Assembly (NCBI GenBank): GCA_035534615.1
Contig: DATLRO010000068.1
Span: 7,326-71,325 of the forward strand
Direction: 5' to 3'
From: JAGWRA01 sp035534615
Lineage (GTDB): Bacteria > Acidobacteriota > Vicinamibacteria > Vicinamibacterales > CAVVIG01
Length of the DNA: 64,000 nucleotides
This document shows, in pieces, positions 46,470 through 55,902 of the stretch. A program made the translations under genes and the position numbers. The notes under the pieces are model-generated. The model saw only the letters and a program-made list of their open reading frames with translations, was not told the DNA's origin and made no database searches. Each line of letters starts with the position of its first letter. Within the stretch, counting starts at the first letter, position 1.

Positions 46470-47261
46470 ATGTCGCTTGAGCAGCTTCTCGCCTGGATCC
46501 CGACCGGCTCGCCCGACGAGGCGCTCGCCCGTCAGATCAATCCGGACCTCCTCCCGGTTCACGTCGCCATCATCATGGATGGCAACGGGCGGTGGGCGGC
46601 GCGGCGTCATCTGCCACGGGTCGAGGGGCATCGGGCCGGCATCGAGTCGGTGCGGGACACCGTGGAGACGTCCGCCCGTCTCGGCCTGGGTGTGCTGACG
46701 CTCTGGGCTTTTTCGGTGGACAACTGGAAGCGCCCGCGCGCCGAAGTCACCACGCTGATGCGGCTGCTGAAGCGGTACCTGCGGCTCGAGCTCGGGACGC
46801 TGATGGCGAACAACATCCGCTTCCGGGTCATCGGCCGGCAGGACGAGCTGGCGCCCGACATCCAGCGCGAGCTGCAGATCGCGGAGGCGCGGACGGCCGG
46901 CAACACCGGCATGCTGTTCAACATCGCGCTCAACTACGGCGGGCGCGCGGAAATCATCGATGCGGTGCGGCGCCTGATGGCCGCCGGCGTGGCCCCGGCC
47001 GATCTCGACGAGCAGCGGTTCAGCGATTTTCTGTACACGGCGGGCCAGCCGGATCCCGATCTGGTGATCCGCACCAGCGGGGAGATGCGCCTCAGCAATT
47101 TCCTGTTGTGGCAGGTGGCGTATTCGGAGATCTGGGTGACGGAGACGCTCTGGCCGGACTTCCGGTGCCGGCATCTGCTCGACGCGATTCTCGCCTACCA
47201 GAAGCGCGATCGCCGGTACGGCGGCATCAAGCCTCCGGCCGTCGTCCTGGGAGCCAAGTGA
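46470..47261 (+). CDS. uppS: Undecaprenyl diphosphate synthase (cis-prenyltransferase)
   Basis: 263 aa. HVAIIMDGNGRWA with catalytic Asp37, GHRAGIESV, LWAFSVDNWKRP, and the C-terminal DLVIRTSGEMRLSNFLLWQ. It makes the lipid carrier for peptidoglycan and O-antigen. ATG 46470 with AGGA eight bases upstream; an upstream TTG would add ten unconserved residues. cdsA, dxr and rseP follow in the usual order. Confidence 0.96.
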   Translation: MSLEQLLAWIPTGSPDEALARQINPDLLPVHVAIIMDGNGRWAARRHLPRVEGHRAGIESVRDTVETSARLGLGVLTLWAFSVDNWKRPRAEVTTLMRLLKRYLRLELGTLMANNIRFRVIGRQDELAPDIQRELQIAEARTAGNTGMLFNIALNYGGRAEIIDAVRRLMAAGVAPADLDEQRFSDFLYTAGQPDPDLVIRTSGEMRLSNFLLWQVAYSEIWVTETLWPDFRCRHLLDAILAYQKRDRRYGGIKPPAVVLGAK

Positions 47262-47349
47262 GTCCACGTTCTGCCGTCCCAGCCTGCCGGCCGGACGCCA
47301 CCGGAGCACCCGCGCGGTGGACGGCGCGCGGCGCCGCGCCTCGATCCCG

Positions 47350-48159
47350 ATGACCCGGGTGCTGAGCGGGGCGGTGCTCGTCGCGGTGGTCGTCTCGGCC
47401 ATCTGGTTTCTCGGCCCGATGCCGCTTCTGGTGCTGACCGAGGCGGTGCTCGTGCTGGCGGTGCATGAGTATGGCCGCCTGGCCCGTGGCTTGCAGCTGC
47501 GAATCCCGACCGTGGCCGCCGGCGCCGCCGCCATGCTGACCTGCGCGGCGGTGGCCGTTCCCGGCGCGCCGCTCGACGCGGTGCTCGTGGCGGCGCTCGT
47601 CGCGCTCGGGACGCTGTCGCTGGCCGAGCCGCCCGGACCGGCTGCGCTCGGCGAGGTGTCCGCCGCCCTGTTCGCGTCGATCTATCTCGGTCTGTCGCTC
47701 GGCGCGCTGGTGGCCATCCGCAGCCTCGCGGGGCGGGACGCGCTGCTGCTCCTGCTGGCGACGGTCGTGGTGAGCGACACGAGCCAGTACTACAGCGGCC
47801 GGCTGTTCGGCCGCCGTCGGCTGGCGCCGGCCATCAGCCCGGGCAAGACGGTCGAGGGGGCGATCGGCGGCTTCGTCGGCGGCGTCGCGTGCATGGTGGC
47901 GCTCGGACGATGGGGGCTGCCGGGCGTGCCGGCGGCGCCGCGTGCGCTGCTGGGGGTGGCGCTGGTCGCGCTGGGCATCGCCGGCGATCTGTTCGAGTCG
48001 CGGCTGAAGCGGGGCGCCGGCCTCAAGGACAGTTCCGCGCTGATTCCCGGGCACGGCGGCGTGCTCGACCGGATCGACGCGCTGCTGTTCGCGGCGCCGG
48101 CCTATTACCTGTTCGTGCGGTATGGCCTCGGGTTCTGGCGCGGCGCCGGCCCGGGCTAG
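47350..48159 (+). CDS. cdsA: Phosphatidate cytidylyltransferase
   Basis: 269 aa, about seven membrane helices. The CDS signature at the C-terminus is SRLKRGAGLKDSSALIPGHGGVLDRID. It makes CDP-diacylglycerol. ATG 47350 begins just before the first helix; an upstream in-frame ATG (47317) is possible. Confidence 0.94.
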   Translation: MTRVLSGAVLVAVVVSAIWFLGPMPLLVLTEAVLVLAVHEYGRLARGLQLRIPTVAAGAAAMLTCAAVAVPGAPLDAVLVAALVALGTLSLAEPPGPAALGEVSAALFASIYLGLSLGALVAIRSLAGRDALLLLLATVVVSDTSQYYSGRLFGRRRLAPAISPGKTVEGAIGGFVGGVACMVALGRWGLPGVPAAPRALLGVALVALGIAGDLFESRLKRGAGLKDSSALIPGHGGVLDRIDALLFAAPAYYLFVRYGLGFWRGAGPG

Positions 48160-48206
48160 GACGGATGCGGCGGCCGGCTGAGCGGACGCCGCGCGGATGG
48201 ACGGAC

Positions 48207-49376
48207 ATGAAACGGATTGCGATTCTCGGGTCCACCGGATCCATCGGGCGCAGCGCGCTGTCGGTCGTCGAGCAGCAGGCGGACCGGCTGCAGGTGGTCG
48301 GCCTCGCCGGCGGGGCGAACGCCGGGCTCCTGGCGGCGCAGATCGAACGGTTCCGCCCGGCGGCGGCGGCCATGGCGACGCCGGGCGCCGTCGACGCGCT
48401 GCGGCAGCTGGCGCCGGCCGGGCTGCCGTCCGACATCGGCGTCGGGCGGGAAGGGCTGGTCGCGGTGGCCACGCATCCCGGTGTGGACATCGTGCTGTGC
48501 GCGTCGGCCGGGACCGACGGCCTGGAGGCGGTGCTGGCGGCGATCGAGGCGGGCAAGACGATCGCCCTGGCCAACAAGGAAGTGCTCGTGATGGCGGGCG
48601 CGATCGTCACGGCCGCGGCCGCGCGGCGCGGCGTGCGCCTGCTGCCGGTCGACAGCGAGCACAACGCCATTCACCAGTGCCTGCACGGCCGGGCGCCCGC
48701 CGAGGTGCGCCGGCTGGTGCTCACGGCGTCGGGCGGGCCGTTCCGCGGGCGGGCGGCGGCCGAGCTGCGGCGCGTCACCCCCGAGGACGCGCTCAGGCAC
48801 CCGACGTGGCGCATGGGCCGGAAGATCACCATCGATTCGGCGACCCTGATGAACAAGGGGCTGGAGGTGATCGAGGCGCGCTGGCTGTTCGACATGCCGG
48901 CCGACCGGATCGACGTCGTCGTGCATCCGCAGTCGGTCGTGCATTCCATGGTGGAGTACGTGGACGGATCGGTCATCGCGCAGCTGGGCGTCACCGACAT
49001 GCGGCTGCCGATCCAGTACGCGTTCTCGTATCCGGAGCGCTGGTCGGCGCCCGTGCCCCGGCTCGATCTCGTGCGGTGCGGCCGGCTGGAGTTCGACGAG
49101 CCCGACCGGGAGAACTTCCCGTGCCTGGGCCTGGCGTATCGCGCGCTGCAGGGGGACGCCGGCCTGCCCGTCGTGCTCAATGCCGCCAACGAAGTCGCCG
49201 TCGCGTCGTTCCTCGAGGGGCAGATCCCGTTCATGGCGATTGCCGAGCTGATCGCCGAGGCGATCGACGCCTACCGACCCCGGCCGGTGCAGACGCTCGC
49301 GGAAGTCCGCGGGGTGGACGCCTGGGCGCGGGCCCATTCCCAGGAGCTGGTCCGGCGCCTGGAACTGAAGCGATGA
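48207..49376 (+). CDS. dxr: 1-deoxy-D-xylulose 5-phosphate reductoisomerase
   Basis: 389 aa. NADPH loop ILGSTGSIGRSAL, LANKEVLVMAG, PVDSEHNAIHQCL, TASGGPFRG, and the flexible loop with HPTWRMGRKITIDSATLMNKGLE. This is the first committed step of MEP isoprenoid synthesis, feeding UppS. It also draws on DXP, the PdxJ substrate. ATG 48207. Confidence 0.97.
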   Translation: MKRIAILGSTGSIGRSALSVVEQQADRLQVVGLAGGANAGLLAAQIERFRPAAAAMATPGAVDALRQLAPAGLPSDIGVGREGLVAVATHPGVDIVLCASAGTDGLEAVLAAIEAGKTIALANKEVLVMAGAIVTAAAARRGVRLLPVDSEHNAIHQCLHGRAPAEVRRLVLTASGGPFRGRAAAELRRVTPEDALRHPTWRMGRKITIDSATLMNKGLEVIEARWLFDMPADRIDVVVHPQSVVHSMVEYVDGSVIAQLGVTDMRLPIQYAFSYPERWSAPVPRLDLVRCGRLEFDEPDRENFPCLGLAYRALQGDAGLPVVLNAANEVAVASFLEGQIPFMAIAELIAEAIDAYRPRPVQTLAEVRGVDAWARAHSQELVRRLELKR

Positions 49377-49386
49377 GGTTGTTCCG

Positions 49387-50703
49387 GTGATTACTCTGCT
49401 CGCCTTCGCGTTCGTCATCGGTGTGCTGGTGTTCGTGCACGAGTTCGGCCACTTCCTGATGGCCCGCCGCGTCGGCGTCCGCGTGGTCACCTTTTCGCTG
49501 GGCTTCGGACCCAAGCTGCTGAAGACCACGCGCGGCGACACGGAGTACTGCATCAGCGCCATTCCGCTCGGCGGCTACGTCAAGATGGCGGGCGACAACC
49601 CGGAGGAGGAGCGGAGCGGGGCGCCCGACGAGTTCCTGTCCAAGACGAAGTGGCAGCGGTTCCAGGTGCTCGTGATGGGCCCCGCCATGAACATCCTGCT
49701 GGCGGTCGTCCTCCTGGCCATCGTCCTGATGAACGGGGCGACCGTGCCGGCGTACCAGGACCAGCCGCCGGTGGTCGGGACGGTCGCGGCCGGCTCCCCG
49801 GCGGCGACCGTCGGGATCCAGCCCGGCGATCGGATCCTGTCGGTCGACGGCAACCGGGTGGACACGTGGGATGCGTTCTACACGGCCGTCGGCACGCATG
49901 CGAACCGTGCGATCCCGATCGTCGTGCTGCGGCACGGCCAGCCGATCTCCCTGCAGATCACGCCGCAGGGACGGACCGAGTTCGAGATCGGCGAGATCGG
50001 CGTCCTGCCGGACGTGCATCCGTTCATCCAGTCGGTGCTCCCCGGCGATCCCGCCGCACGGGCCGGCCTGCAGCCGGGCGACGTCGTGATCGCCGTCGAC
50101 GGCAAGACGATTACGTTCGCGCAGCAGCTGTCGGCCGCCATCTCGCCGCACGCCGGCGAGCCGGTCACGCTGACCGTCGACCGGCACGGCGCCCGCCGGG
50201 ACGTCCAGGTGACGCCGAAGCCGCAGGGGAAGGTCGGTCTGATCGGCGTGACGATCGGCGACGCGGTGAAGACGTTCAAACCCGGACCGCTCCAGGCCAT
50301 CGGCCTGAGCTTCGAGAAGAACTACCAGTACTCGATCCTGATCGGCCAGACGGTGTGGGGGCTGATCACCCGCCAGATCTCGGCGAAGCAGCTGATGGGG
50401 CCGGTGGCGATTGCCCAGCTGTCGGGTGAATCCGCGCGCGCCGGCTGGATTGCGCTCTTCAGCCTGATGGCCTCCATCAGCCTCAACCTCGGCCTGCTCA
50501 ACCTGCTGCCGATCCCCGTGCTCGACGGCGGGCACATCTTCGTCATGCTGCTCGAGGGGATCGCCCGCCGCGATTTCAGCGTCCGGGTCAAGGAGAAGAT
50601 CTTCCTCGCGGGCTTCGCCTTCCTGATGATGCTGATGGTCACCGTCATCTACAACGACCTGACCCGCATCCCCTGGATCGACCGCTTCCTGCCGTGGAAG
50701 TGA
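49387..50703 (+). CDS. rseP: Site-2 intramembrane metalloprotease RseP
   Basis: 438 aa. Zinc site H18-E-F-G-H22 in the first helix and the third ligand in LLPIPVLDGGH (D380). Two PDZ domains lie between (GSPAATVGIQPGDRILSVDG and DPAARAGLQPGDVVIAVDG). It releases sigma factors or other regulators from the membrane. GTG start 49387, 10 bp after dxr; last gene of the group. Confidence 0.96.
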   Translation: MITLLAFAFVIGVLVFVHEFGHFLMARRVGVRVVTFSLGFGPKLLKTTRGDTEYCISAIPLGGYVKMAGDNPEEERSGAPDEFLSKTKWQRFQVLVMGPAMNILLAVVLLAIVLMNGATVPAYQDQPPVVGTVAAGSPAATVGIQPGDRILSVDGNRVDTWDAFYTAVGTHANRAIPIVVLRHGQPISLQITPQGRTEFEIGEIGVLPDVHPFIQSVLPGDPAARAGLQPGDVVIAVDGKTITFAQQLSAAISPHAGEPVTLTVDRHGARRDVQVTPKPQGKVGLIGVTIGDAVKTFKPGPLQAIGLSFEKNYQYSILIGQTVWGLITRQISAKQLMGPVAIAQLSGESARAGWIALFSLMASISLNLGLLNLLPIPVLDGGHIFVMLLEGIARRDFSVRVKEKIFLAGFAFLMMLMVTVIYNDLTRIPWIDRFLPWK

Positions 50704-50823
50704 GGCGGGCCGCCGGGTCGCGCCCATCCGGAACGGGCAGGCGGGCGCCCGGGGCGCGCCCCGCGGGGGTATGATGGGAAAGCGGCGTCAGTCCTCATCC
50801 TGACCATATCGACAGAGGTTTCC

Positions 50824-51753
50824 ATGCGACGACTGCATTTCGCCTTCGGACTTGCCGTGGTGCTGGGGCTCGGCGTGGCCGCGCCGCGGGCGATGGCGCG
50901 CAGCGGGGCGCAGGCCGGTGTCGCGGCGGTGAGCCGCGCCGACATCCAGAGACTTCAGGACAAGGTCGTCGAGATCCGGCACGAGATCGTCAAGGTGCGC
51001 GGGACCGACGCCGTCACGGCCGATCAGCTGCTGACGCGCCTCGATCATCTGCACGACGACGTGATCTACCTGCAGGTCAAATTGCGCAAGGAAGGGCGGG
51101 TCACGCACCAGGAATACGGCGATCTGAACGGCCGTCTCGAGGACCTGCGCGCCGCGGTGCTCGCGGCCGGGCACCCCGCGCCGCCGCCCGCCGCGGCCCC
51201 GGCGCCCGCCCCCGCCGCCGAGGCGCCGTCATCGGTCTCCCGGCAGGTCTTCCGTGAGGTGCCGGTCGGCACCGAGCTCGATGCGCGGCTGGAAACGACG
51301 CTCAGTTCCGGCACGGCGGAGGTCGAAGACAAGGTCGAAGCGACGACCGAGGTCGATCTCAGCGGGAACGGCCGCGTGCTGATCCCGGCCGGCTCCGTCA
51401 TGCGGGGCGTCGTGTCGGCGGTCACCAAGGCGACCCGGCTGGATCGCAAGGGGCAGCTCACGCTCAGCTTCGACCGGATCACGATCAACGGCGTGACCTA
51501 CGAGATGCACGGCGTCGTGACGAAGGCGAGCGACGGGTTGAAGGGGGAGGCCGGCAAGATCGGGACCGGCGCCGGCGTCGGCGCCATCATCGGCGGCCTG
51601 CTCGGCGGCTTCAAGGGGGTGCTCGCCGGCGTGCTGATCGGCGGCGGCGGCATGGTGGCCGCCACGCCGGGCAAGGACGTCGAGCTGCCGGCCGGCACGA
51701 TCCTCCGCGTGCGCATCGACTCGCCGCTGACGGTGGTGCCGCAGAAGAACTGA
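50824..51753 (+). CDS. Secreted protein with coiled coil, Pro/Ala linker and glycine zipper
   Basis: 309 aa, family not recognised. Signal peptide (about 1-26, ending PRAMA). Residues 35-120 are helical with heptad character. A Pro/Ala linker (about 120-138) leads to a beta-rich domain with VPVGTELDARLETTLSSGTAEVEDKVEA and LIPAGSVMRGVV, resembling the TrbI/VirB10-like fold. A glycine zipper follows (GTGAGVGAIIGGLLGGFKG). Probably periplasmic or outer-membrane associated. Convergent with hemL. Confidence 0.75.
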   Translation: MRRLHFAFGLAVVLGLGVAAPRAMARSGAQAGVAAVSRADIQRLQDKVVEIRHEIVKVRGTDAVTADQLLTRLDHLHDDVIYLQVKLRKEGRVTHQEYGDLNGRLEDLRAAVLAAGHPAPPPAAAPAPAPAAEAPSSVSRQVFREVPVGTELDARLETTLSSGTAEVEDKVEATTEVDLSGNGRVLIPAGSVMRGVVSAVTKATRLDRKGQLTLSFDRITINGVTYEMHGVVTKASDGLKGEAGKIGTGAGVGAIIGGLLGGFKGVLAGVLIGGGGMVAATPGKDVELPAGTILRVRIDSPLTVVPQKN

Positions 51754-51785
51754 CGCGGATGACGCGAGCAGCGAAAATCCGCCGC

Positions 51786-53084
51786 TCACGTCCTCAGGCT
51801 CTCTCGCATCGCGTCCCGTGCCGCCGCGACGGTCAGGTCGATGTCCTTGACCGTGTGCGCGGCCGACAGGAACCAGGCTTCGAACTGTGACGGCGGCGGA
51901 TAGACGCCGCGGGCCAGCATGCCCTGGAAGAACCGGCCGTAGGCGGCGGCGTCGGCGGTGAGCGCCGAGCGATAGTCGCGCACCGGGCGGTCGGTGAAGA
52001 ACGGCGTCAGGACCGAGCCGAAGGCGTTCACCTGCAAGGCGACGCCCGCCCCGCGCGCGGCCTCCGCCAGGCCGCCGGCGAGGCGCTCGCCGAGGCGGGC
52101 GAGGTGGCGGTAGAGCGCCGGCTTCAGCTGATTCAGGCTCCAGAGCCCCGCGGTCATCGCCAGCGGATTCCCCGACAGCGTGCCGGCCTGATAGACCGGT
52201 CCGGACGGCGCCACCTGCGCCATCAGATCGGCGCGGCCCCCGTAGGCGCCGACCGGAAGCCCGCCGCCGATGATCTTGCCCAGGCAGGTCAGGTCGGGCT
52301 TCACCCCCGCAATCCGCTGCGCGCCGCCGGCGGACGCGCGGAACCCGGAAATCACTTCGTCGAAGATGAGCAGCAGGCCGTGCGCGTCGCACAGCTGCCG
52401 CAGGCCGGCCAGGAAGCCGGCCGCCGGCGGCACGACCCCCATGTTGCCGGCGATCGGCTCGACGATGATCGCGGCAATCGTGCCCCGGTGCCGCTCGCAG
52501 AGCGCGCGGCACCCGTCGAGATCGTTGTAGTCGGCCAGCAGCGTGTCGCCGATCGCGCCGGCCGGCACCCCCGGGCTGGTCGGGACGCCGAGCGTCGTCG
52601 CCCCCGACCCGGCCTGGACGAGGAACGGATCGCCGTGGCCGTGGTAGCAGCCGGCGAACTTGACGATGCGGTCGCGGCCGGTGGCCGCGCGGGCGAGCCG
52701 GACCGCGCTCATCGCCGCCTCGGTGCCGGAATTCACGAAGCGGACCCGCTCGATCGACGGCATCAGCCTGCGGACCTGCTCGCCGAGCTCCACCTCGAGC
52801 GCCGTCGGCGCGCCGTAGCTCGTGCCGCGCCGCACGGCGGCCGTCAGCGCGCGCACCAGCCCTTTCGGCGCGTGGCCGTGGATGAGCGGCCCCCACGACA
52901 TGACGTAGTCGACGTAGCGGTTGCCGTCGACGTCCGTGAGGCGGGCGCCCGAGGCGCTGGCGATGAACAGCGGCGTGCCGCCGACCGCCGTGAAGGCCCG
53001 GACCGGGCTGTCGACGCCGCCCGGCAGAATCTTCCGGGCGCGGGTGAAGAGCTTCGCAGACTGACGCGTGCGCAGACGAGGCAT
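51786..53084 (-). CDS. hemL: Glutamate-1-semialdehyde 2,1-aminomutase
   Basis: 432 aa PLP enzyme; makes 5-aminolevulinate from glutamate-1-semialdehyde (C5 pathway with HemA). PGGVDSPVRAF, FVNSGTEAAMSAVRLAR, FDEVISGFR and the PLP Lys270 in TCLGKIIGGGLPVGA. ATG 53084 has TATCGT six bases upstream (leaderless candidate). A 46-residue longer reading lies in repeat DNA and was rejected. Last gene of the tetrapyrrole group. Confidence 0.96.
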   Translation of the reverse strand: MPRLRTRQSAKLFTRARKILPGGVDSPVRAFTAVGGTPLFIASASGARLTDVDGNRYVDYVMSWGPLIHGHAPKGLVRALTAAVRRGTSYGAPTALEVELGEQVRRLMPSIERVRFVNSGTEAAMSAVRLARAATGRDRIVKFAGCYHGHGDPFLVQAGSGATTLGVPTSPGVPAGAIGDTLLADYNDLDGCRALCERHRGTIAAIIVEPIAGNMGVVPPAAGFLAGLRQLCDAHGLLLIFDEVISGFRASAGGAQRIAGVKPDLTCLGKIIGGGLPVGAYGGRADLMAQVAPSGPVYQAGTLSGNPLAMTAGLWSLNQLKPALYRHLARLGERLAGGLAEAARGAGVALQVNAFGSVLTPFFTDRPVRDYRSALTADAAAYGRFFQGMLARGVYPPPSQFEAWFLSAAHTVKDIDLTVAAARDAMRESLRT

Positions 53085-53090
53085 GGGGAA

Positions 53091-53096
53091 ACGATA
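53091..53096 (-). promoter_or_regulatory. Candidate -10 box (TATCGT) of leaderless hemL transcript
   Basis: TATCGT (4 of 6), six bases, then ATG of hemL. No clear -35. Confidence 0.35.
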
Positions 53097-53097
53097 A

Positions 53098-53298
53098 CAC
53101 GGTCGTCGGTCTACGGCCTTCGGTCTACGGTCCAATCCGTCTCCAGTCGTCAGTCTGCGGTCAACGGTCCAATCCGTCTCCAGTCTCCGGTCTCCGGTCC
53201 TGGAACGGATCTGACGCAACGCATGGAGGAGAAGCTGGCCCTCGAACGAGCACCAGCCTCAGGACCGTAGACGGGAGACCGGAGACGGGAGACCGGGG
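53098..53298. repeat. Repeat region between hemB and hemL, direct and inverted copies
   Basis: CGGTCTA/CGGCCTT/CGGTCTA/CGGTCCA units have a 7-bp period. A 22-bp direct repeat occurs at 53127-53148 and 53164-53185. The stretch 53263-53298 (GAC/GGGAGACCGG units) is complementary to the left part. No gene lies within. Confidence 0.7.
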
Positions 53299-53299
53299 A

Positions 53300-54292
53300 T
53301 CATCGAAGCCCCCGCGCGGCCTCTCTCGCGTAGTAGGTGATGATCATGTCGGCGCCGGCGCGATGGATCGCGGTGAGCGTCTCCATCATGGCGCGCGGCT
53401 CGTCGATCCAGCCGTTGCGGGCGGCCGCCTTCAGCATGCTGTATTCGCCGCTCACGTGGTACGCCGCGGTCGGGTAGCCGAACTCCGCCTTCACGCGCGT
53501 GATGACGTCGAGGTAGGTGACGGCCGGCTTCACCATGACGATGTCGGCCCCTTCCTCGATGTCCTGTTCGACCTCGCGGAGCGCTTCCTCCGCGTTCGCC
53601 GGATCCATCTGGTGCGTCCGCCGGTCGCCGAATTTCGGCGCCGAGCCGGCCGCGTCGCGGAACGGCCCGTAGAAGGCCGACCAGTACTTCGCCGCGTACG
53701 ACATGATCGCCACGCGCGTGAAGCCGCGCGCGTCGAGCGCCTCGCGGATGGCGCCCACCCGGCCGTCCATCATGTCGGACGGCGCCACGACGTCCGCCCC
53801 GGCCTCGGCGTGCGAGACCGCCGCACGGACGAGCTGGGCCACGGTCGGATCGTTCACGATCTCGCCGTGCTCGACGATGCCGCAGTGGCCGTGCGACGTG
53901 TACTCGCACAGGCAGACGTCGGTCATCACGACCGTCTCCGGCGACGCCCGCTTGATGGCCCGGACCGCCGCCTGCACGGGGGCCCCGGCCGCGTAGGCGG
54001 CCGATCCGATCTCGTCCTTCTCGTCGGGGATGCCGAAGAGGATCACCGCCGGCACGCCGTCGGCCCGCGCCGCCTCCGCTTCGCGGACGGCTTCGTCGAC
54101 CGACAGCTGGAACACGCCCGGCATCGACGGCACTTCCCGCCGCACCCCTTCGCCCTCGCAGACGAACAGCGGGTAGATGAACATCTCCGGTGACAGCCGC
54201 GTCTCGCGCACGAGCGCCCGCAGCCCGGCCGACTGCCGGAGCCGGCGGTGGCGGCGGGAAAGCTGGAGGCTGGTGCGAATATCGATCGCCAT
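53300..54292 (-). CDS. hemB: Delta-aminolevulinic acid dehydratase (porphobilinogen synthase)
   Basis: 330 aa. Catalytic-zinc cysteines C127, C129 and C137 (DVCLCEYTSHGHCG), and Schiff-base lysines K202 (SYAAKYWSAFYGPFRDA) and K255 (IVMVKPAVTYLD). The three Cys mark the zinc-dependent class. ATG 54292 with AAGGGTG upstream. Confidence 0.97.
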   Translation of the reverse strand: MAIDIRTSLQLSRRHRRLRQSAGLRALVRETRLSPEMFIYPLFVCEGEGVRREVPSMPGVFQLSVDEAVREAEAARADGVPAVILFGIPDEKDEIGSAAYAAGAPVQAAVRAIKRASPETVVMTDVCLCEYTSHGHCGIVEHGEIVNDPTVAQLVRAAVSHAEAGADVVAPSDMMDGRVGAIREALDARGFTRVAIMSYAAKYWSAFYGPFRDAAGSAPKFGDRRTHQMDPANAEEALREVEQDIEEGADIVMVKPAVTYLDVITRVKAEFGYPTAAYHVSGEYSMLKAAARNGWIDEPRAMMETLTAIHRAGADMIITYYAREAARGLR

Positions 54293-54304
54293 GAAACACC
54301 CTTG

Positions 54305-54363
54305 TTCCCTGTGAGTCTGCGAACGCCCGAACGCCCGAGCGCCGAGCCCTGAGTCCCGAGTCC
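54305..54363. repeat. 8/7-bp-period repeat between hemB and cobA-hemD
   Basis: Units CGAACGCC x2, then CGAGCGC, CGAGCCC, TGAGTCC, CGAGTCC: an 8-bp period passing into a 7-bp one. It fills the gap between the two genes. Confidence 0.65.
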
Positions 54364-55902
54364 CTACGTTCTCACCCCCGCATAATGCGCGACGATGGCG
54401 TCCACCAGATCCGGCACGGTGTAGCGGGCCGGCATGATGTCGGTCCGGATGCCGTACTCGGCCGCGGCGTCGGCGGTCACCGGGCCGATCGCCGCCACCA
54501 GCGTCGTCTGCAGCAGGTCGGCCACCTGCTCGGCGCCGATCTGCCGCACGAAGCTCCGGACGGTCGACGCGCTGGTGAACGTGACGACGTCGATCCGCCG
54601 GTCCAGCAGCATCCGGTAGAGATCCGGCTGGCCCTCGGCGTCCGGCTCGACCGGCAGCGTGCGGTAGGCCTTGACCTCGGTGACGTCCGCGCCGAGCCGG
54701 CGCAGCTCCTCGGCCAGCAGTTCGCGCGCGATGTCGGCGCGCGGGAGCAGAATCCGGCGCCCCGTGAGATCGCCGGTGGCGGCCAGCGCCTCGACGACCG
54801 CCTCGGCGCGGTACTCGGCCGGCGTCAGGTCGACCTTGAGGCCGAGCTGCGCGATCCGCGCGGCCGTCGCCGGTCCGATGGCGCACAGCCGTACGCCCTT
54901 CAGATCGCGCAGGTCGCCCGGTCCGGCCAGCAGGCGCTCGAAGAACCGCGCCACGCCGTTCGCGCTCGTGAACACGATCCAGTCGAACCCGCCGGCGCGG
55001 CGGCACGCCTCGTCCAGCGGCGCCTCGTCGTCCGGAGGGACGATCCGGATGAGCGGGGCCTCGATGGTGTCCGCGCCGAAATCCTCCAGCAGTTCGACCA
55101 GCTCGCCCGCCTGCTCGCGCGGCCGCGTCACGGCGATGCGGCGCCCGAAGAGCGGGCGGGCGTCGAACCAGCGGAGATGGTCCCGCAGGCCGACCACGCG
55201 GCCGACCACGAGCAGCGCCGGCCGGCGCTGGCCCGGCTGCGCGGCCGCGGCCGCGATGTCGGCGAGCGAGCCCTGGATCGTCTGCTGGCCCGCGAGGGTG
55301 CCGCTGTAGATGAGCGCGGCCGTTTCGTCCGGCGGCCGGCCGTGGGCGAGGAGCGCCTCGGCGATGCCCGGCAGCTGGTGCGCGCCCGCGTAGCAGGCGA
55401 GCGTGCCGTCCAGGCGGGCGAGGCTGTGCCAGTCGACCTCCGGCAGCGTCCGGCCTTCGCCTTCGTGTCCGCGAATCAGGGTGACCGTGTCCCCGCCGCC
55501 GGGGTGGCTCAGCGGAATGCCGGCATAGGCGGCCGCGCCCACGTCGGCAGGCACGCCGGGAATCACCTCGAAGCGGACGCCCTGTTCGTGCAGGAACAGC
55601 GCCTCCTCGCCGGTCGTCCCGAAAACGAACGGATCGCCCCACTTGAGGCGCGCCACCCGCCGGCCCTCGCCCGCCTTTTCCAGCAGGAGGTAGCAGATCG
55701 CTTCCTGATCGAGCGGCTGCGGCGCCGTCAGGCCGACGTCGATCAGCTCGGCGTCCGCGCGCGCTTCGCGCAGCAGCTTTGGATGGACGAGGTGATCGTG
55801 CAGCACGACGTCGGCGGTCCGGAGGACGCGCAGGCCGCGTGCGGTGATGAGGTCCGGTGCGCCCGGGCCGGCGCCGATCAGAAATACCTGGGCGCCGCTC
55901 AC
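54364..55902 (-). CDS. cobA-hemD: Uroporphyrinogen-III C-methyltransferase / uroporphyrinogen-III synthase fusion
   Basis: 512 aa. Residues 1-245 are a SUMT domain: FLIGAGPGAPDLITARG, LKWGDPFVFG, and the EVIPGVPADVGAAAYAGIPL region. Residues 255-512 are HemD (GRRIAVTRPREQA, VFTSANGV, TFTSASTVRSF). The fusion makes uroporphyrinogen III and diverts it to precorrin-2/sirohydrochlorin. It overlaps hemC by 4 bp. Confidence 0.94.
   Translation of the reverse strand: MSGAQVFLIGAGPGAPDLITARGLRVLRTADVVLHDHLVHPKLLREARADAELIDVGLTAPQPLDQEAICYLLLEKAGEGRRVARLKWGDPFVFGTTGEEALFLHEQGVRFEVIPGVPADVGAAAYAGIPLSHPGGGDTVTLIRGHEGEGRTLPEVDWHSLARLDGTLACYAGAHQLPGIAEALLAHGRPPDETAALIYSGTLAGQQTIQGSLADIAAAAAQPGQRRPALLVVGRVVGLRDHLRWFDARPLFGRRIAVTRPREQAGELVELLEDFGADTIEAPLIRIVPPDDEAPLDEACRRAGGFDWIVFTSANGVARFFERLLAGPGDLRDLKGVRLCAIGPATAARIAQLGLKVDLTPAEYRAEAVVEALAATGDLTGRRILLPRADIARELLAEELRRLGADVTEVKAYRTLPVEPDAEGQPDLYRMLLDRRIDVVTFTSASTVRSFVRQIGAEQVADLLQTTLVAAIGPVTADAAAEYGIRTDIMPARYTVPDLVDAIVAHYAGVRT

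Noticed and set aside
53085..53219. N-terminal extension of hemL to 53219
   Set aside because: The extra 45 residues are translated repeat DNA; the family N-terminus fits ATG 53084.
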